From positions 1 to 34,525 of the IMG/VR virus record IMGVR_UViG_3300010368_003853: a DNA stretch of 34,525 bases; one strand, given 5' to 3'. A model generated the notes under the pieces. It was not told the DNA's origin, searched no databases, and was given only the letters and a program-made list of their open reading frames with translations. This document shows positions 23,120-30,816 of the stretch, piece after piece. How positions within the stretch are numbered: the first letter of the stretch is position 1; every line of letters starts with the position of its first letter. The stretch is from a virus. Position numbers and translations under genes: made by a program.

Positions 23120-23484
23120 ACCTTGATTATATACTCTTTTATGAATTGTTCAACGTCAGAATCAGTTTTATTATAGGTAAATCCTGTTAACGCGTTATTA
23201 AAGCTAGGGTGATCTTTTAGGATACTTTTCTTACCGAACTTCTCTTGTATAAATGTTATAACGTCTTCAGAAGGATATAATACAGTGTCACATACATTTA
23301 ATACTTTTCGTATATCCTCACACTTATAACCCTTTTTAAGAAAGGCTTTAGCTTCTCTGCAAATATAGTATTTTATGAGATTAGCCTCATCACCGTATTC
23401 GTCTATCTTCTTTTGGAGGAAGTCACCAGAGTAAACGGTAGGTTTACCTGTGACGACGCAATTAATCTTTTGAGTGCTTGGCAT
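23116..23484 (-). CDS. Hypothetical protein, 122 aa
   Basis: A Lys-rich helical protein with an N-terminal INCVVTGKPTVYSGDFLQKK segment and a middle IKYYICREAKAFLKKGY; four Cys in total but no clear zinc-finger spacing. I recall comparable short 'CREAK..LKKGY' proteins in other T4-like phages but no function. Two Mets open the frame; the second (23484) is preferred because TATAAT (23496-23491) is then exactly 6 nt upstream. It heads the trio leading to nrdA. Confidence 0.6.
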   Translation of the reverse strand: MPSTQKINCVVTGKPTVYSGDFLQKKIDEYGDEANLIKYYICREAKAFLKKGYKCEDIRKVLNVCDTVLYPSEDVITFIQEKFGKKSILKDHPSFNNALTGFTYNKTDSDVEQFIKEYIIKV

Positions 23485-23490
23485 CATATA

Positions 23491-23496
23491 ATTATA
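23491..23496 (-). promoter_or_regulatory. TATAAT box of the 122-aa gene
   Basis: Minus strand; 6 nt from the ATG at 23484 (3 nt from the alternative ATG at 23487). Confidence 0.45.
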
Positions 23497-23526
23497 TGGT
23501 ATATTGTGGGATTTTCAACTTTAAAC

Positions 23527-23534
23527 TCTAAATA
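23527..23534 (+). promoter_or_regulatory. Late-type box TCTAAATA
   Basis: TAAATA core followed by 5 nt and the ATG at 23540. Confidence 0.45.
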
Positions 23535-23539
23535 GTAGT

Positions 23540-23779
23540 ATGACCTTTAACGATCTGTATAATCAACTTCTTGAGGACTTTACTGCTCCTACTGATACTA
23601 AGAGACCGGCTAAGGTTAGGCCTAGTGGTAAGTATGGTACTATCAATCCTCAAATGAATGAGCCACATAGTACTAAAGCTATTTCAGGATTTAAAGGGCA
23701 GCCGGGTGGTAAAATGAAGACGATGTTTGTTACTCTACCGGTAAGGAAGAAAAAAAAGAAAGTTAAAACTGACTCTTAA
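23540..23779 (+). CDS. Small basic late protein, 79 aa
   Basis: A lone plus-strand gene between minus-strand blocks. The first 14 residues are acidic/helical (FNDLYNQLLEDF), the rest is Pro/Gly/Lys-rich and probably disordered, ending in a strongly basic RKKKKKVK. The late box 5 nt upstream suggests a small virion or DNA-binding assembly protein. Its last 17 nt overlap the 3' end of the converging endolysin gene. Function unknown. Confidence 0.55.
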   Translation: MTFNDLYNQLLEDFTAPTDTKRPAKVRPSGKYGTINPQMNEPHSTKAISGFKGQPGGKMKTMFVTLPVRKKKKKVKTDS

Positions 23780-24422
23780 TAAAGCGGAGAGTTCTTTCAT
23801 TTCTATCTTGTATTGGATGTACTACACCCTTATCATCCCGGTACTTTCTTTCATATTCCTTAAGCATACCTGCTTTATCCTTGTTGAGTACATGACGTGT
23901 AAACTTAGGGAATTTAGTAGTGACATTACCTATGTTGAAGGTGAAGTCGAGAAGTATTTGTTTTTGGTTGAGATATAGTTGATCATAGTCTACATTAAAT
24001 CTCTCTCTTAGATGCCGTCTCAATCTGTCCTCCGAGACGCGGAGATCTTTTAAAAGTAGCGCTGTAGCCCCTGCTTCGGTTAACCCGGGCGAAAACTTAC
24101 CGGATCTAACCTCACTACCGGTGAGCTTATGGCCGTAGCCTATAGTATCTGTACCACCTTCAGCGCTCGAGTAAGGGTAGAATTTATTATTTCTCCAACC
24201 AGCCATCACTGAGTTTTCAGCAGACTTTACTTCTTGTATAAAGCCAGGGTTATAGATAGGAGATGGTGATATTTTAGAAGCGACTTTAGAAGGAGAGTCA
24301 AACGTAATGCCGGCATCGGCTGTTGTTGTACCTCCAGCGAGTGAAGCTAAGCCTAATGCGCCTGCTGCGATCGCACTCTTAAAATTTTCATCAATGTAGT
24401 AATATTGTTCAAACGTTCCCAT
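23763..24422 (-). CDS. Endolysin, GH24-type lysozyme with N-terminal export segment
   Basis: A 219-aa lysozyme from the start chosen here. Catalytic region: VKSAENS (Glu69) and YPYSSAEGGTDTIGYGHKL (82-100), the classic TIGYGH motif; LLDFTFNIG (157-165) is the usual second helix. Residues 16-38 (SAIAAGALGLASLAGG, then TTTADAG) form a hydrophobic segment with a plausible signal-peptidase site after TADA, so it may be exported by Sec rather than by a holin. A longer frame starts at 24509 inside the helicase gene, but a perfect late promoter (24437-24430) lies 7 nt before this ATG and decides the start. It cleaves peptidoglycan for host lysis. Confidence 0.85.
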   Translation of the reverse strand: MGTFEQYYYIDENFKSAIAAGALGLASLAGGTTTADAGITFDSPSKVASKISPSPIYNPGFIQEVKSAENSVMAGWRNNKFYPYSSAEGGTDTIGYGHKLTGSEVRSGKFSPGLTEAGATALLLKDLRVSEDRLRRHLRERFNVDYDQLYLNQKQILLDFTFNIGNVTTKFPKFTRHVLNKDKAGMLKEYERKYRDDKGVVHPIQDRNERTLRFIKSQF

Positions 24423-24429
24423 CGATAAA

Positions 24430-24437
24430 TATTTATA
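24430..24437 (-). promoter_or_regulatory. T4-type late promoter TATAAATA of the endolysin
   Basis: Perfect octamer on the minus strand between the helicase stop (24451) and the endolysin ATG (24422), 7 nt from the latter. It gives the lysis gene late timing although it sits downstream of early-type genes. Confidence 0.8.
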
Positions 24438-24450
24438 CAAATAAGGTTGT

Positions 24451-26073
24451 TTAAATGAACCGGTCGAGGAAGTACTTAGGTAATTTTGACTTATTGCGTA
24501 TAATCGCATCGTATATATTAGCGTCTAGAACGTACGTGACACAATGATCATCCTGACTACGTATACCCCTACCACATTGTTGTATAAAGTTTGAGAGCAT
24601 CTTATTAGCGTACCATTGCTTATCCTGCTCAAACATCTTTTTTACTCTATCATCTCCGAGTGGTAGGTACGCAGCTTTAATAATAATCTGAAAACGTGCT
24701 AGGTCTCCCTTAAGGTCAACCCCCAATCCTAAGGACGGACTTACTAATACGGTTGGTTGATCTGACGCTGTATGTTCTTCTAAGATTTCTTCATTACGGG
24801 TCATACCATCTCGATAAAGAAACCTCGAATCACTTAAACCTCTTTGGAGGTATCCGGTAATGTAATTTGTATGTGTATGTATAATACCTTTATCACCGCT
24901 ATGGTTCTTACAAATCTCCTTTATCTGCTCTACAATCGATGGTAGAGCTTTTTGTAGGTTAGCATGATTGAGCCGATTAGATCTAGATATGTATATAGGT
25001 GCTTTAGCTGGGTCGAATGAGCTACCAGACTCGACATATTTATATTCCTTAATACCTAGAGTCTTAGCTAAGTTCTTATGATCAATAACTGTAGCTGACA
25101 TCAATAAAACTTTCTCAGCATACTTGAAGATATAGCTCGAGAGGGTATCGACCTTGAGCGGAGTAAGTCTGATATTAAACTTATCCTCCACCTGTACAAT
25201 ATACTCACACTGCTGCCAGGTATCACTAATCAATACTAAAGTACTATGCAAGCTCCTAAGATATTTTAACTTAGATAACTCGTTATTTGAGAGGCCTAAT
25301 TTAATCCCATCAGTCAATATGTTAATATGCTCAATAATGGTTGACTGTACTTCATTTAACCACTTTTTAACAGCAGTATTTTTAGTAGATGCGAGCGGGA
25401 AGATCTTAACTTTAAGTTTCTGCAATCTTTGAATATCAATCGCTACAGAAAATTGCTTGATGATTTCATCTTCTAACTCAGATGCCTCGTCACATATAAT
25501 GTAGTTCTTATACTTGACATGATCGGGCAACGCTAAGAACATCTTATAGTTTAAAGCCGTGAACTTACTAGTAAGAGCAGCATTACGGTCATTATGATAG
25601 TCACATTTATTAGCCTGTCTATGAGCATCTAGAATCTTCTTCGGCATTACTACAGACTCTTGCTCGACATCAATATTCTCGTCAATAGTACTTCTATAGT
25701 TCGCCTTACCTTTCAGTACAGCTGTATCTTCGAATAAATCCTGGTATTGGTCTTGCAGAGCCTTTGTAATAGTTAATGCAAACGCCCCGGCCGGCAGGTC
25801 ATTTTTGCATTCGCTCGCATGCGCATAATTACCGTTAGAGTCCATCTTAAAGGCTGCATATGTATTAACCAACTCAGTAAAGTTATCAGTAAAGGGAGTT
25901 GAAGCATTCGCGAGAGTTTTTGATATAAAACTCTTACCACTTCCGGTAGGCGCGCAACATATAACGAATTTATTTCCAGAGCTAAATGCTCCGTCAATTT
26001 TTCTAATTATCTTATCTTGTTGACTACTCGGGGTATATCCCTGAGGAAAGTTATTTAAAAGTTTACCTACCAT
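24451..26073 (-). CDS. DinG/XPD-like superfamily 2 helicase
   Basis: A 540-aa helicase. Walker A is APTGSGKS (41-48); motif II is DEAS (195-198) after YKNYIIC; VLLMSATV is motif III; LVSPSLGLGVDLKGD and QCGRGIRSQDDHCVTYVLD are motifs V-VI of the Rad3/XPD/DinG family. These helicases unwind DNA 5' to 3'. The family normally has four Cys for an iron-sulphur cluster between motifs I and II; here that interval (50-194) has only Cys89, Cys157 and Cys194-type scattered residues without the usual spacing, so the cluster is probably lost. It has a TATAAT box 6 nt before its ATG. A role in replication or recombination is likely. Confidence 0.85.
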   Translation of the reverse strand: MVGKLLNNFPQGYTPSSQQDKIIRKIDGAFSSGNKFVICCAPTGSGKSFISKTLANASTPFTDNFTELVNTYAAFKMDSNGNYAHASECKNDLPAGAFALTITKALQDQYQDLFEDTAVLKGKANYRSTIDENIDVEQESVVMPKKILDAHRQANKCDYHNDRNAALTSKFTALNYKMFLALPDHVKYKNYIICDEASELEDEIIKQFSVAIDIQRLQKLKVKIFPLASTKNTAVKKWLNEVQSTIIEHINILTDGIKLGLSNNELSKLKYLRSLHSTLVLISDTWQQCEYIVQVEDKFNIRLTPLKVDTLSSYIFKYAEKVLLMSATVIDHKNLAKTLGIKEYKYVESGSSFDPAKAPIYISRSNRLNHANLQKALPSIVEQIKEICKNHSGDKGIIHTHTNYITGYLQRGLSDSRFLYRDGMTRNEEILEEHTASDQPTVLVSPSLGLGVDLKGDLARFQIIIKAAYLPLGDDRVKKMFEQDKQWYANKMLSNFIQQCGRGIRSQDDHCVTYVLDANIYDAIIRNKSKLPKYFLDRFI

Positions 26074-26079
26074 GTAACC

Positions 26080-26085
26080 ATTATA
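26080..26085 (-). promoter_or_regulatory. TATAAT box of the helicase gene
   Basis: Minus strand, exactly 6 nt before the ATG at 26073, in the 14-nt gap after the upstream gene. Confidence 0.55.
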
Positions 26086-26087
26086 GG

Positions 26088-26435
26088 CTACACTACAGAT
26101 AAAACAAGGCTTGAATCATAAAACTTATTACAATTCGATTTGTCGAGTAATTTTACACGGTAAAGAAGAGTCTTACTCGTACCGGCAAGGTCTTTAAGCT
26201 CGTAGGAAAACTTTAAATTGCCAGCGTCATGCCGTTCCCAACTATACGGGTAAGGTATTTCATAAACTCGTGTTTCATCTTTATGATTCCTTAACGTGAA
26301 TACAAAGTGAAATTCCTTAAACTTAAATAAAATTAATTTACCTTTTTTAAGAGTTTTACCATTACTCAAGAGAAATACTACATCTCTCAACAAGAAGTCA
26401 TTCAATTGCGTTTCTATAGCTGCTACTTGTCTCAT
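26088..26435 (-). CDS. Hypothetical protein, 115 aa
   Basis: Beta-rich and basic: LRDVVFLLSNGKTLKKGKLI, LFKFKEFHFVFTLRN, YEIPYPYSWERH. The pattern suggests a small barrel domain. It overlaps the upstream gene by 4 nt (ATGA type), so it is in the run of small genes 28173 to 26088. I recall similar 'L.NGK..KKGK..LFK.K' proteins in marine phages without function. Confidence 0.6.
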   Translation of the reverse strand: MRQVAAIETQLNDFLLRDVVFLLSNGKTLKKGKLILFKFKEFHFVFTLRNHKDETRVYEIPYPYSWERHDAGNLKFSYELKDLAGTSKTLLYRVKLLDKSNCNKFYDSSLVLSVV

Positions 26436-26797
26436 TTACCCATAAATTGTTGTTTCTGTTCGGTCGTCATAGTATAAACACTAGTGTTAAAATATTCCCA
26501 GAATTCGTCTCGTGGTATACTCTTAATGAGATTGCAATTATCCATACTAATCATTCGCCAATCTTGCATGAAAATATCCCAAGTTAATACTAAGTTTTTT
26601 GGACCAGGTGCATACTCAGGTAATCTAGAAGGCGGCTTGTAGTTTAAAGTTGTTCTACCATTTACACTATTTAAAATAGTCTGGTCGTTCGTACAGAGCA
26701 TTGTACGTACTTCACCTGTAGTACGTTTGATAAATGTTATTTCACAGACATTTCTATCTAATAACTGCAATAAGCTCTGGCGGTTAACTTTAAGCAT
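26432..26797 (-). CDS. Hypothetical protein, DUF2693-like, 121 aa
   Basis: The N-terminal half (LLQLLDRNVCEITFIKRTTG, then EVRTMLCT) and the later LVLTWDIFMQDWRMISMD match the look of short phage proteins of the DUF2693 type: a strand pair with 'F.K..G..R.M.CT' and a 'V.D....WR....D' ending. Their function is unknown to me. It overlaps its neighbours on both sides, so is co-translated with the GroES-like gene. Confidence 0.55.
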   Translation of the reverse strand: MLKVNRQSLLQLLDRNVCEITFIKRTTGEVRTMLCTNDQTILNSVNGRTTLNYKPPSRLPEYAPGPKNLVLTWDIFMQDWRMISMDNCNLIKSIPRDEFWEYFNTSVYTMTTEQKQQFMGK

Positions 26798-27218
26798 TAT
26801 CGTCTTTTATATCTTCCCGTCTTTTACAAATACCGAACAATCTTTGCTCATTTAAAAACATGCCTTTACTCATTGTACCGTAATCAGCGATTTGAATATT
26901 TGCGACGGATGCACCTTTATCATTTGGAAACATAACGATGTCACCAGCTTTTGTATATTTACATTCTGGTCCAGCTAGGACAACCTTAGCTTTGCGCCAT
27001 GTTTTTGTGAGAGTATTTGTAGGTATATAAATACCATCTCTCATAATATTATCACCCGAAGCATCCGGAGCTTCATCAATATACTCTACTAAAATAATAT
27101 CGTCATATACAAACGATAAAATAAATTCTTTGCTTAGATCGAAGTCTCCATCGCTATGGGAACTCAAATCAATTAAGCTTCTTTTTGTTGCTAGGTTGTC
27201 AATAGATGCTTCAGCCAT
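26790..27218 (-). CDS. GroES/gp31-like co-chaperonin (putative)
   Basis: A 142-aa protein whose core reads like a GroES subunit: DDIILVEYIDEAP (39-51), a mobile-loop-like stretch with GIYIPTNTL (62-70), then KAKVVLAGPECKYTKAGDIV (77-96) and MFPNDKGA. This 'vLv...GIyiP...gkVvlaG......GD.V.fp' order is the GroES/gp31 pattern. T4 gp31 replaces GroES so that GroEL can fold the capsid protein gp23; a similar use is plausible here. N- and C-terminal extensions have no GroES counterpart. Homology is by pattern, so moderate. Confidence 0.6.
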   Translation of the reverse strand: MAEASIDNLATKRSLIDLSSHSDGDFDLSKEFILSFVYDDIILVEYIDEAPDASGDNIMRDGIYIPTNTLTKTWRKAKVVLAGPECKYTKAGDIVMFPNDKGASVANIQIADYGTMSKGMFLNEQRLFGICKRREDIKDDNA

Positions 27219-27223
27219 ATAGA

Positions 27224-27586
27224 CTACTTATAAAGCATTTTTTGTAAATCAACATTACGCTTATACTCTCTCTTAGAGATAAACTCAGGTAAGATCGGCT
27301 CTTCTTCTTTTTTCACCTTATCCTTTTTAGTTTTCTTGAGGTAACTAATCTTCTTAAACCTCAAGCGAGGCAGTAGGTTGTATAGATAGTTATATTGATT
27401 TTGCTTGTCATCAAACAGGCTCCAATATTTATTACTCGACTCGTTAATATAATTAGCCATCTCCGGCGAATACATACTAGTCCACCGATTGATCATAAAC
27501 AGGTTGAACTGCGACTCATCATCGCAGTTCATATCTATTACCTTCTTACTATAAAGTAAGCTATTTAGATACTGAAAAATAGTCAT
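27224..27586 (-). CDS. Sliding-clamp loader small subunit, gp62-like (putative)
   Basis: A 120-aa basic protein. The order of features resembles T4 and cyanophage gp62: an N-terminal short helix (FQYLNSLLYSK), FNLFMINRWTSMYSPEMANY (28-47), matching the '.FM.N..LS.......Y.N.' segment, then QNQYNYLYNLLPRLRFKKIS (62-81), matching '.F.YL....R..KR..KW'. gp62 together with gp44 loads the clamp gp45 on DNA. It is short, as in cyanophage versions. Its ATG overlaps the stop of the DUF366-like gene by one base. The gp44 partner would have to be outside the window. Confidence 0.6.
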   Translation of the reverse strand: MTIFQYLNSLLYSKKVIDMNCDDESQFNLFMINRWTSMYSPEMANYINESSNKYWSLFDDKQNQYNYLYNLLPRLRFKKISYLKKTKKDKVKKEEEPILPEFISKREYKRNVDLQKMLYK

Positions 27587-28173
27587 TATAGATTAATCTT
27601 AGTAGTAGCGATAAAGATATCATCCACCATACCGTAAAAGGTATCAATAACCCTAGTCATAAACTCTTGAGTCTGCTCTTCATCAAGTTTAGTACTATAA
27701 GCAAATGCAGGAGCTTTACTACCAGCATTAATATTAATACCTGTATGCCCGATAGCTACATTATCTTTTGAGTACGTAATACTCACACTACACTTACCAA
27801 CAGCTTGTAACTTACCGTCATTACCTTCAAATTCATCATGAACCATTAGGTCATCACCATCTACCTCAATCGGCTTATTAGTTAACCCAGCTAGTATACT
27901 AGCAATCTGAGTGTTAAGCAAGCGCTGAAACGCTACGGCGCCGAACTTATCTAGGCTAGGAATCTCCCAGCAGAAGTTAACTGCATCATCACTATAGATA
28001 TAATCGCCCTGCAGTACATCCTCTTGATCAATCATCCCGTCAATACTCACATCCATTGGACATCTAAACGCGATAATATTACCAGTAGGTAATACTTTAT
28101 TACGGAAATAATCGTATGCGAATCTCTTATGAATAAGCGGGCCGTCGTAAACTTGAATATCTTTTATAATCAT
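27586..28173 (-). CDS. DUF366-like protein, 195 aa
   Basis: The pattern fits DUF366, known mainly from archaea: YDGPLIHKRFAYDYF (9-23), an IIAFRCPMDVSIDGMIDQED block (33-52), a DYIYSDDAVNFCWEIP strand, GDDLMVHDEF, KCSVSITYSKDNVAIGHTGI (about 128-147) followed by NINAG, and a C-terminal helix. Conserved Asp, His and Glu suggest an enzyme, but I know of no established reaction. It has a TATAAT box 8 nt upstream and overlaps the gp62-like gene, so it heads the replication-associated unit. Confidence 0.6.
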   Translation of the reverse strand: MIIKDIQVYDGPLIHKRFAYDYFRNKVLPTGNIIAFRCPMDVSIDGMIDQEDVLQGDYIYSDDAVNFCWEIPSLDKFGAVAFQRLLNTQIASILAGLTNKPIEVDGDDLMVHDEFEGNDGKLQAVGKCSVSITYSKDNVAIGHTGININAGSKAPAFAYSTKLDEEQTQEFMTRVIDTFYGMVDDIFIATTKINL

Positions 28174-28181
28174 ATATCTGT

Positions 28182-28187
28182 ATTATA
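28182..28187 (-). promoter_or_regulatory. TATAAT box, 8 nt before ATG
   Basis: Minus strand, upstream of the DUF366-like gene at 28173. Spacing is 2 nt longer than in the main series. Confidence 0.4.
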
Positions 28188-28234
28188 GATTATAAAAGAT
28201 AGGTTATCAACTATAAAGTTGATGTTGTAGGTGA

Positions 28235-28771
28235 TTATAGTTGAAATATCCAACTAGTATCTGAGAAGGTCTCAATAGGCTCTCCTAAGCAATCCTTTAC
28301 TGCATTTAATACCTCAGGCATATAGCTATCATGCCCTGCAATATATCCGCCTTGCTTAATTTTACTTTTCCAAGTATTAATGTCTTCCACTACTGCGCTA
28401 TAAGTATGATCTGCATCAATATATACAAAGTCGAGAGAATGGTCCTCATACGACTTAGCAGCCTCTGTACCTGGTAACTTGACCTTTGTAATATTCGGGT
28501 AATCGACTAAGATTTTATCAAACATTTTTTCAGCTTCCTTTACTGCTGCCCATGACCAGGGGTCAACGCAATCTAACTTCTCACAGTGAAGAGCGATTAC
28601 TCTACTACTCACTCCTGAAAAACTCCCATGCTCTACGCCATGATCACTCTTCTTAATATACTTTTTGCATAGATCTATGAGACCAGCAACATTGTTTGAA
28701 ATGGCGTCTAATTCCATCCAGTATATTCTAGGTGTTTCAAGCAACTGGTCTATTTTTGTCTTATAACTCAT
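28235..28771 (-). CDS. SAM-dependent methyltransferase (Methyltransf_24-like)
   Basis: A 178-aa class I methyltransferase. VEHGSFSGVSSRVIAL (46-61) is a motif I in slightly altered form; CVDPWSW (68-74) follows; DFVYIDADHTYSAVVEDI (114-131), followed by KQGGYIAGHDSY, is the acidic motif plus post-motif typical of Methyltransf_24 proteins in sugar and antigen clusters. It probably methylates a sugar or small acceptor. It overlaps the adjacent glycosyltransferase by 4 nt, so it ends the glycan operon and may cap the product. Confidence 0.75.
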   Translation of the reverse strand: MSYKTKIDQLLETPRIYWMELDAISNNVAGLIDLCKKYIKKSDHGVEHGSFSGVSSRVIALHCEKLDCVDPWSWAAVKEAEKMFDKILVDYPNITKVKLPGTEAAKSYEDHSLDFVYIDADHTYSAVVEDINTWKSKIKQGGYIAGHDSYMPEVLNAVKDCLGEPIETFSDTSWIFQL

Positions 28772-29310
28772 CGTAAGTAATTATACGTTGAAAGGTATTT
28801 ATCAACACTTTGTTGACTGGTTGATTTGGTAAATACCTCTACAGCGTAGAGACCATCCGCACCATATACCCCAACACTCCATTGTGTATCGCCAATTACA
28901 GGTCGCTTAACCATAAAGGAGCCACTATCAATATGGTTGAGTGCAAATTTACCAGCATCAAGCCGGTGAGTACCATCTTTATTATCTTGCTTCCAACAAA
29001 TAATATCAGACGTATATCCCTTTACACTTGACCAGAGATCTGAATGTAAGGTTGTATCATCATCAAGCATCATAACATACCCGTCATTTATTAATGCAAG
29101 AGCGTAGTTGCGCTGCGCATTTCCAGAAATACTTTCATCTTGTTGATGAGCATATAATTCTGCATTATTAGGTAATTCTATATCGGGCAATGTAGGTGCA
29201 TCGAAGACTACAATCCAGCGATAATTTTCCGACGGTATATTAATACTTTTAGCTATGGCAGCTAGATTTTCAGGCCTAGAGCAGGGTGTTACTAGATTAA
29301 TTAACATCAC
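28768..29310 (-). CDS. Glycosyltransferase, GT-A fold, 180 aa
   Basis: A short GT-A type transferase: LINLVTPCSRPENLAAIAKS (3-22), a WIVVFDAP strand, SGNAQRNYALAL (62-73) and the metal-binding MLDDDTT (81-87). The SRPENL start and QRN.AL segment recall GT43-like and cyanophage 'glycosyltransferase family' proteins. Donor and acceptor unknown. The frame opens with GTG followed by ATG (29307); a TATAAT at 29316-29311 is only 3 nt before that ATG, so the true start is uncertain. It is separated by 31 nt from the upstream fucosyltransferase-like gene. Confidence 0.75.
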   Translation of the reverse strand: MMLINLVTPCSRPENLAAIAKSINIPSENYRWIVVFDAPTLPDIELPNNAELYAHQQDESISGNAQRNYALALINDGYVMMLDDDTTLHSDLWSSVKGYTSDIICWKQDNKDGTHRLDAGKFALNHIDSGSFMVKRPVIGDTQWSVGVYGADGLYAVEVFTKSTSQQSVDKYLSTYNYLR

Positions 29311-29341
29311 ATTATATACTTAGTATTACTTTATAAGCAGA

Positions 29342-30157
29342 TCAATGTAGTAAGTGTTTGTAGTTTTTCTCAATGTAAAGTTCTGGTATATGGTAGTCGT
29401 CAATCTTATTAAAGTTATCTTCAATTGCTCCGAGTTTACTATTATATACATCTTCACTGAGGTAGTTAATTACACTTTCAATACTCTCAAAATCGTCTAT
29501 AAAGATAATACCATCATTATTAAAGAATTCTCCGACCGAGCGAGAACCCCAATACACTGGGATGGTCTTCGTTGCAAAACAATCGAGTATCTTCTCAGTA
29601 AAATATCCATCTTGTATACAGTTTTCGACAGCAAAAGAAAATCTAAAATCACTCAAGCCTACATCTTTACTAACTAAACGGCTACCGGTGATAGTACCGA
29701 ATGTATTTATACAGTTGCTGAAGTGGTTATATATTGAATGTCTAATCTTATGACCAATGGCTTCTTTTTTACAAGATGCAATCATAGAGACTGAGCTGCT
29801 CTTTACTGGGCTATCTTTCTCAACCCAATATGTACCGTACGGCTGAAATAACCCGTTATTAATTTGAGATATAATCTCTCTATCGAACGTCAATACATTA
29901 TTGAATTTATGATAGTTCTCTAAAATCCAATCATATATGCCCGGGTCTATACCTTTAGGTTCGAGTAGCCATGCGACCTTCTTAACGTTATTATACTGGC
30001 TCCTATCTACATCACGTAATTTATTATCAGTAAAAAAGACATGCTCACTTACTATAGCATCATCCGTACACCAGGAAAAATTAACCCCTGGCATATTTTG
30101 AATATCTCTACCACCAAAATTATTATCCCGTAATGTTATTTTATTTTCTATTTCCAT
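29342..30157 (-). CDS. GT10-type (alpha-1,3-fucosyltransferase-like) glycosyltransferase
   Basis: A 271-aa GT-B type protein. Residues 171-204 hold the GT10 donor-site motif: FRFSFAVENCIQDGYFTEKI, followed by LDCF, then IPVYWGS. This is the 'F.fENs...dY.TEKi..a...gtiPVy.G' signature of alpha-1,3-fucosyltransferases that use GDP-fucose. The N-terminal half carries HVFFTDN and KKVAWLLEP. Other GDP-sugars are possible. It overlaps the gene before it by 10 nt. Confidence 0.82.
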   Translation of the reverse strand: MEIENKITLRDNNFGGRDIQNMPGVNFSWCTDDAIVSEHVFFTDNKLRDVDRSQYNNVKKVAWLLEPKGIDPGIYDWILENYHKFNNVLTFDREIISQINNGLFQPYGTYWVEKDSPVKSSSVSMIASCKKEAIGHKIRHSIYNHFSNCINTFGTITGSRLVSKDVGLSDFRFSFAVENCIQDGYFTEKILDCFATKTIPVYWGSRSVGEFFNNDGIIFIDDFESIESVINYLSEDVYNSKLGAIEDNFNKIDDYHIPELYIEKNYKHLLH

Positions 30158-30816
30158 TTTTCGTCAAAGACTTTCGATAACCCATGGGTTTGTTTTTGTC
30201 TATCTTCTTCGCTGAATAATTCATGGCTCTGCCCACAATCGTGCCATACTGACACATCACCAATTAAAGCGTGTGTTAAGTTATTACTTTCTAGTAGTTT
30301 AGAATAATCATCGTCCTGAAACCAGAAGGAAAATCTTTCATCAAACTTACCGCCAATTTTATCTATAGTGCTTTTCTTTGTTACAATACACCAACCGGTT
30401 ACAAACATCCTAGTAGAGTAGCCTACATGTATTCCTTTGGTTTGGTGAAAGCGCCAGGTCGAGTTATCGTCCCATGGACTAACAGAATCATACTCATTTA
30501 AATGTTTAACTAAAGTATATAACACATCTATATTATAATACACATCATTATTTGATATACATAGGTAATCGTGCTTACAAAAAGTGAGACCGTAATTTAA
30601 AAACTTATTATAATTAAACTCTGCATCCTCCGGAATATAGAATGTATCGATTGGTAGTTTTATATCTTTACCTCTCAATTTTTTATTTGTCTCAATAACA
30701 ATAATATTGGTTTCAATATTACTATTTGATTTTAAAGATTTAACACACTTTTCAAGTTTACGGTAGTATTCTAAATTAGCTGTATTTGAAAGTATAATTA
30801 CATCTACAGTTTCCAT
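30148..30816 (-). CDS. GT2-like glycosyltransferase, 222 aa
   Basis: DVIILSNT at the start, then a long nucleotide-sugar domain with the acidic CISNNDVYY motif (87-95) in place of the usual DxD, and a C-terminal FDERFSFWFQDDDYSKLLE segment (the 'ED' acceptor loop of GT2). KYDYL-type beta-alpha pattern matches GT-A folds. It overlaps neighbouring frames by 10 and 13 nt and so is translationally coupled in the glycan operon. Substrates unknown. Confidence 0.8.
   Translation of the reverse strand: METVDVIILSNTANLEYYRKLEKCVKSLKSNSNIETNIIVIETNKKLRGKDIKLPIDTFYIPEDAEFNYNKFLNYGLTFCKHDYLCISNNDVYYNIDVLYTLVKHLNEYDSVSPWDDNSTWRFHQTKGIHVGYSTRMFVTGWCIVTKKSTIDKIGGKFDERFSFWFQDDDYSKLLESNNLTHALIGDVSVWHDCGQSHELFSEEDRQKQTHGLSKVFDEKWK

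Noticed and set aside
24423-24509. Longer start of the endolysin
   Set aside because: It would overlap the helicase gene by 59 nt and read through a perfect late promoter; the ATG at 24422 fits the promoter.
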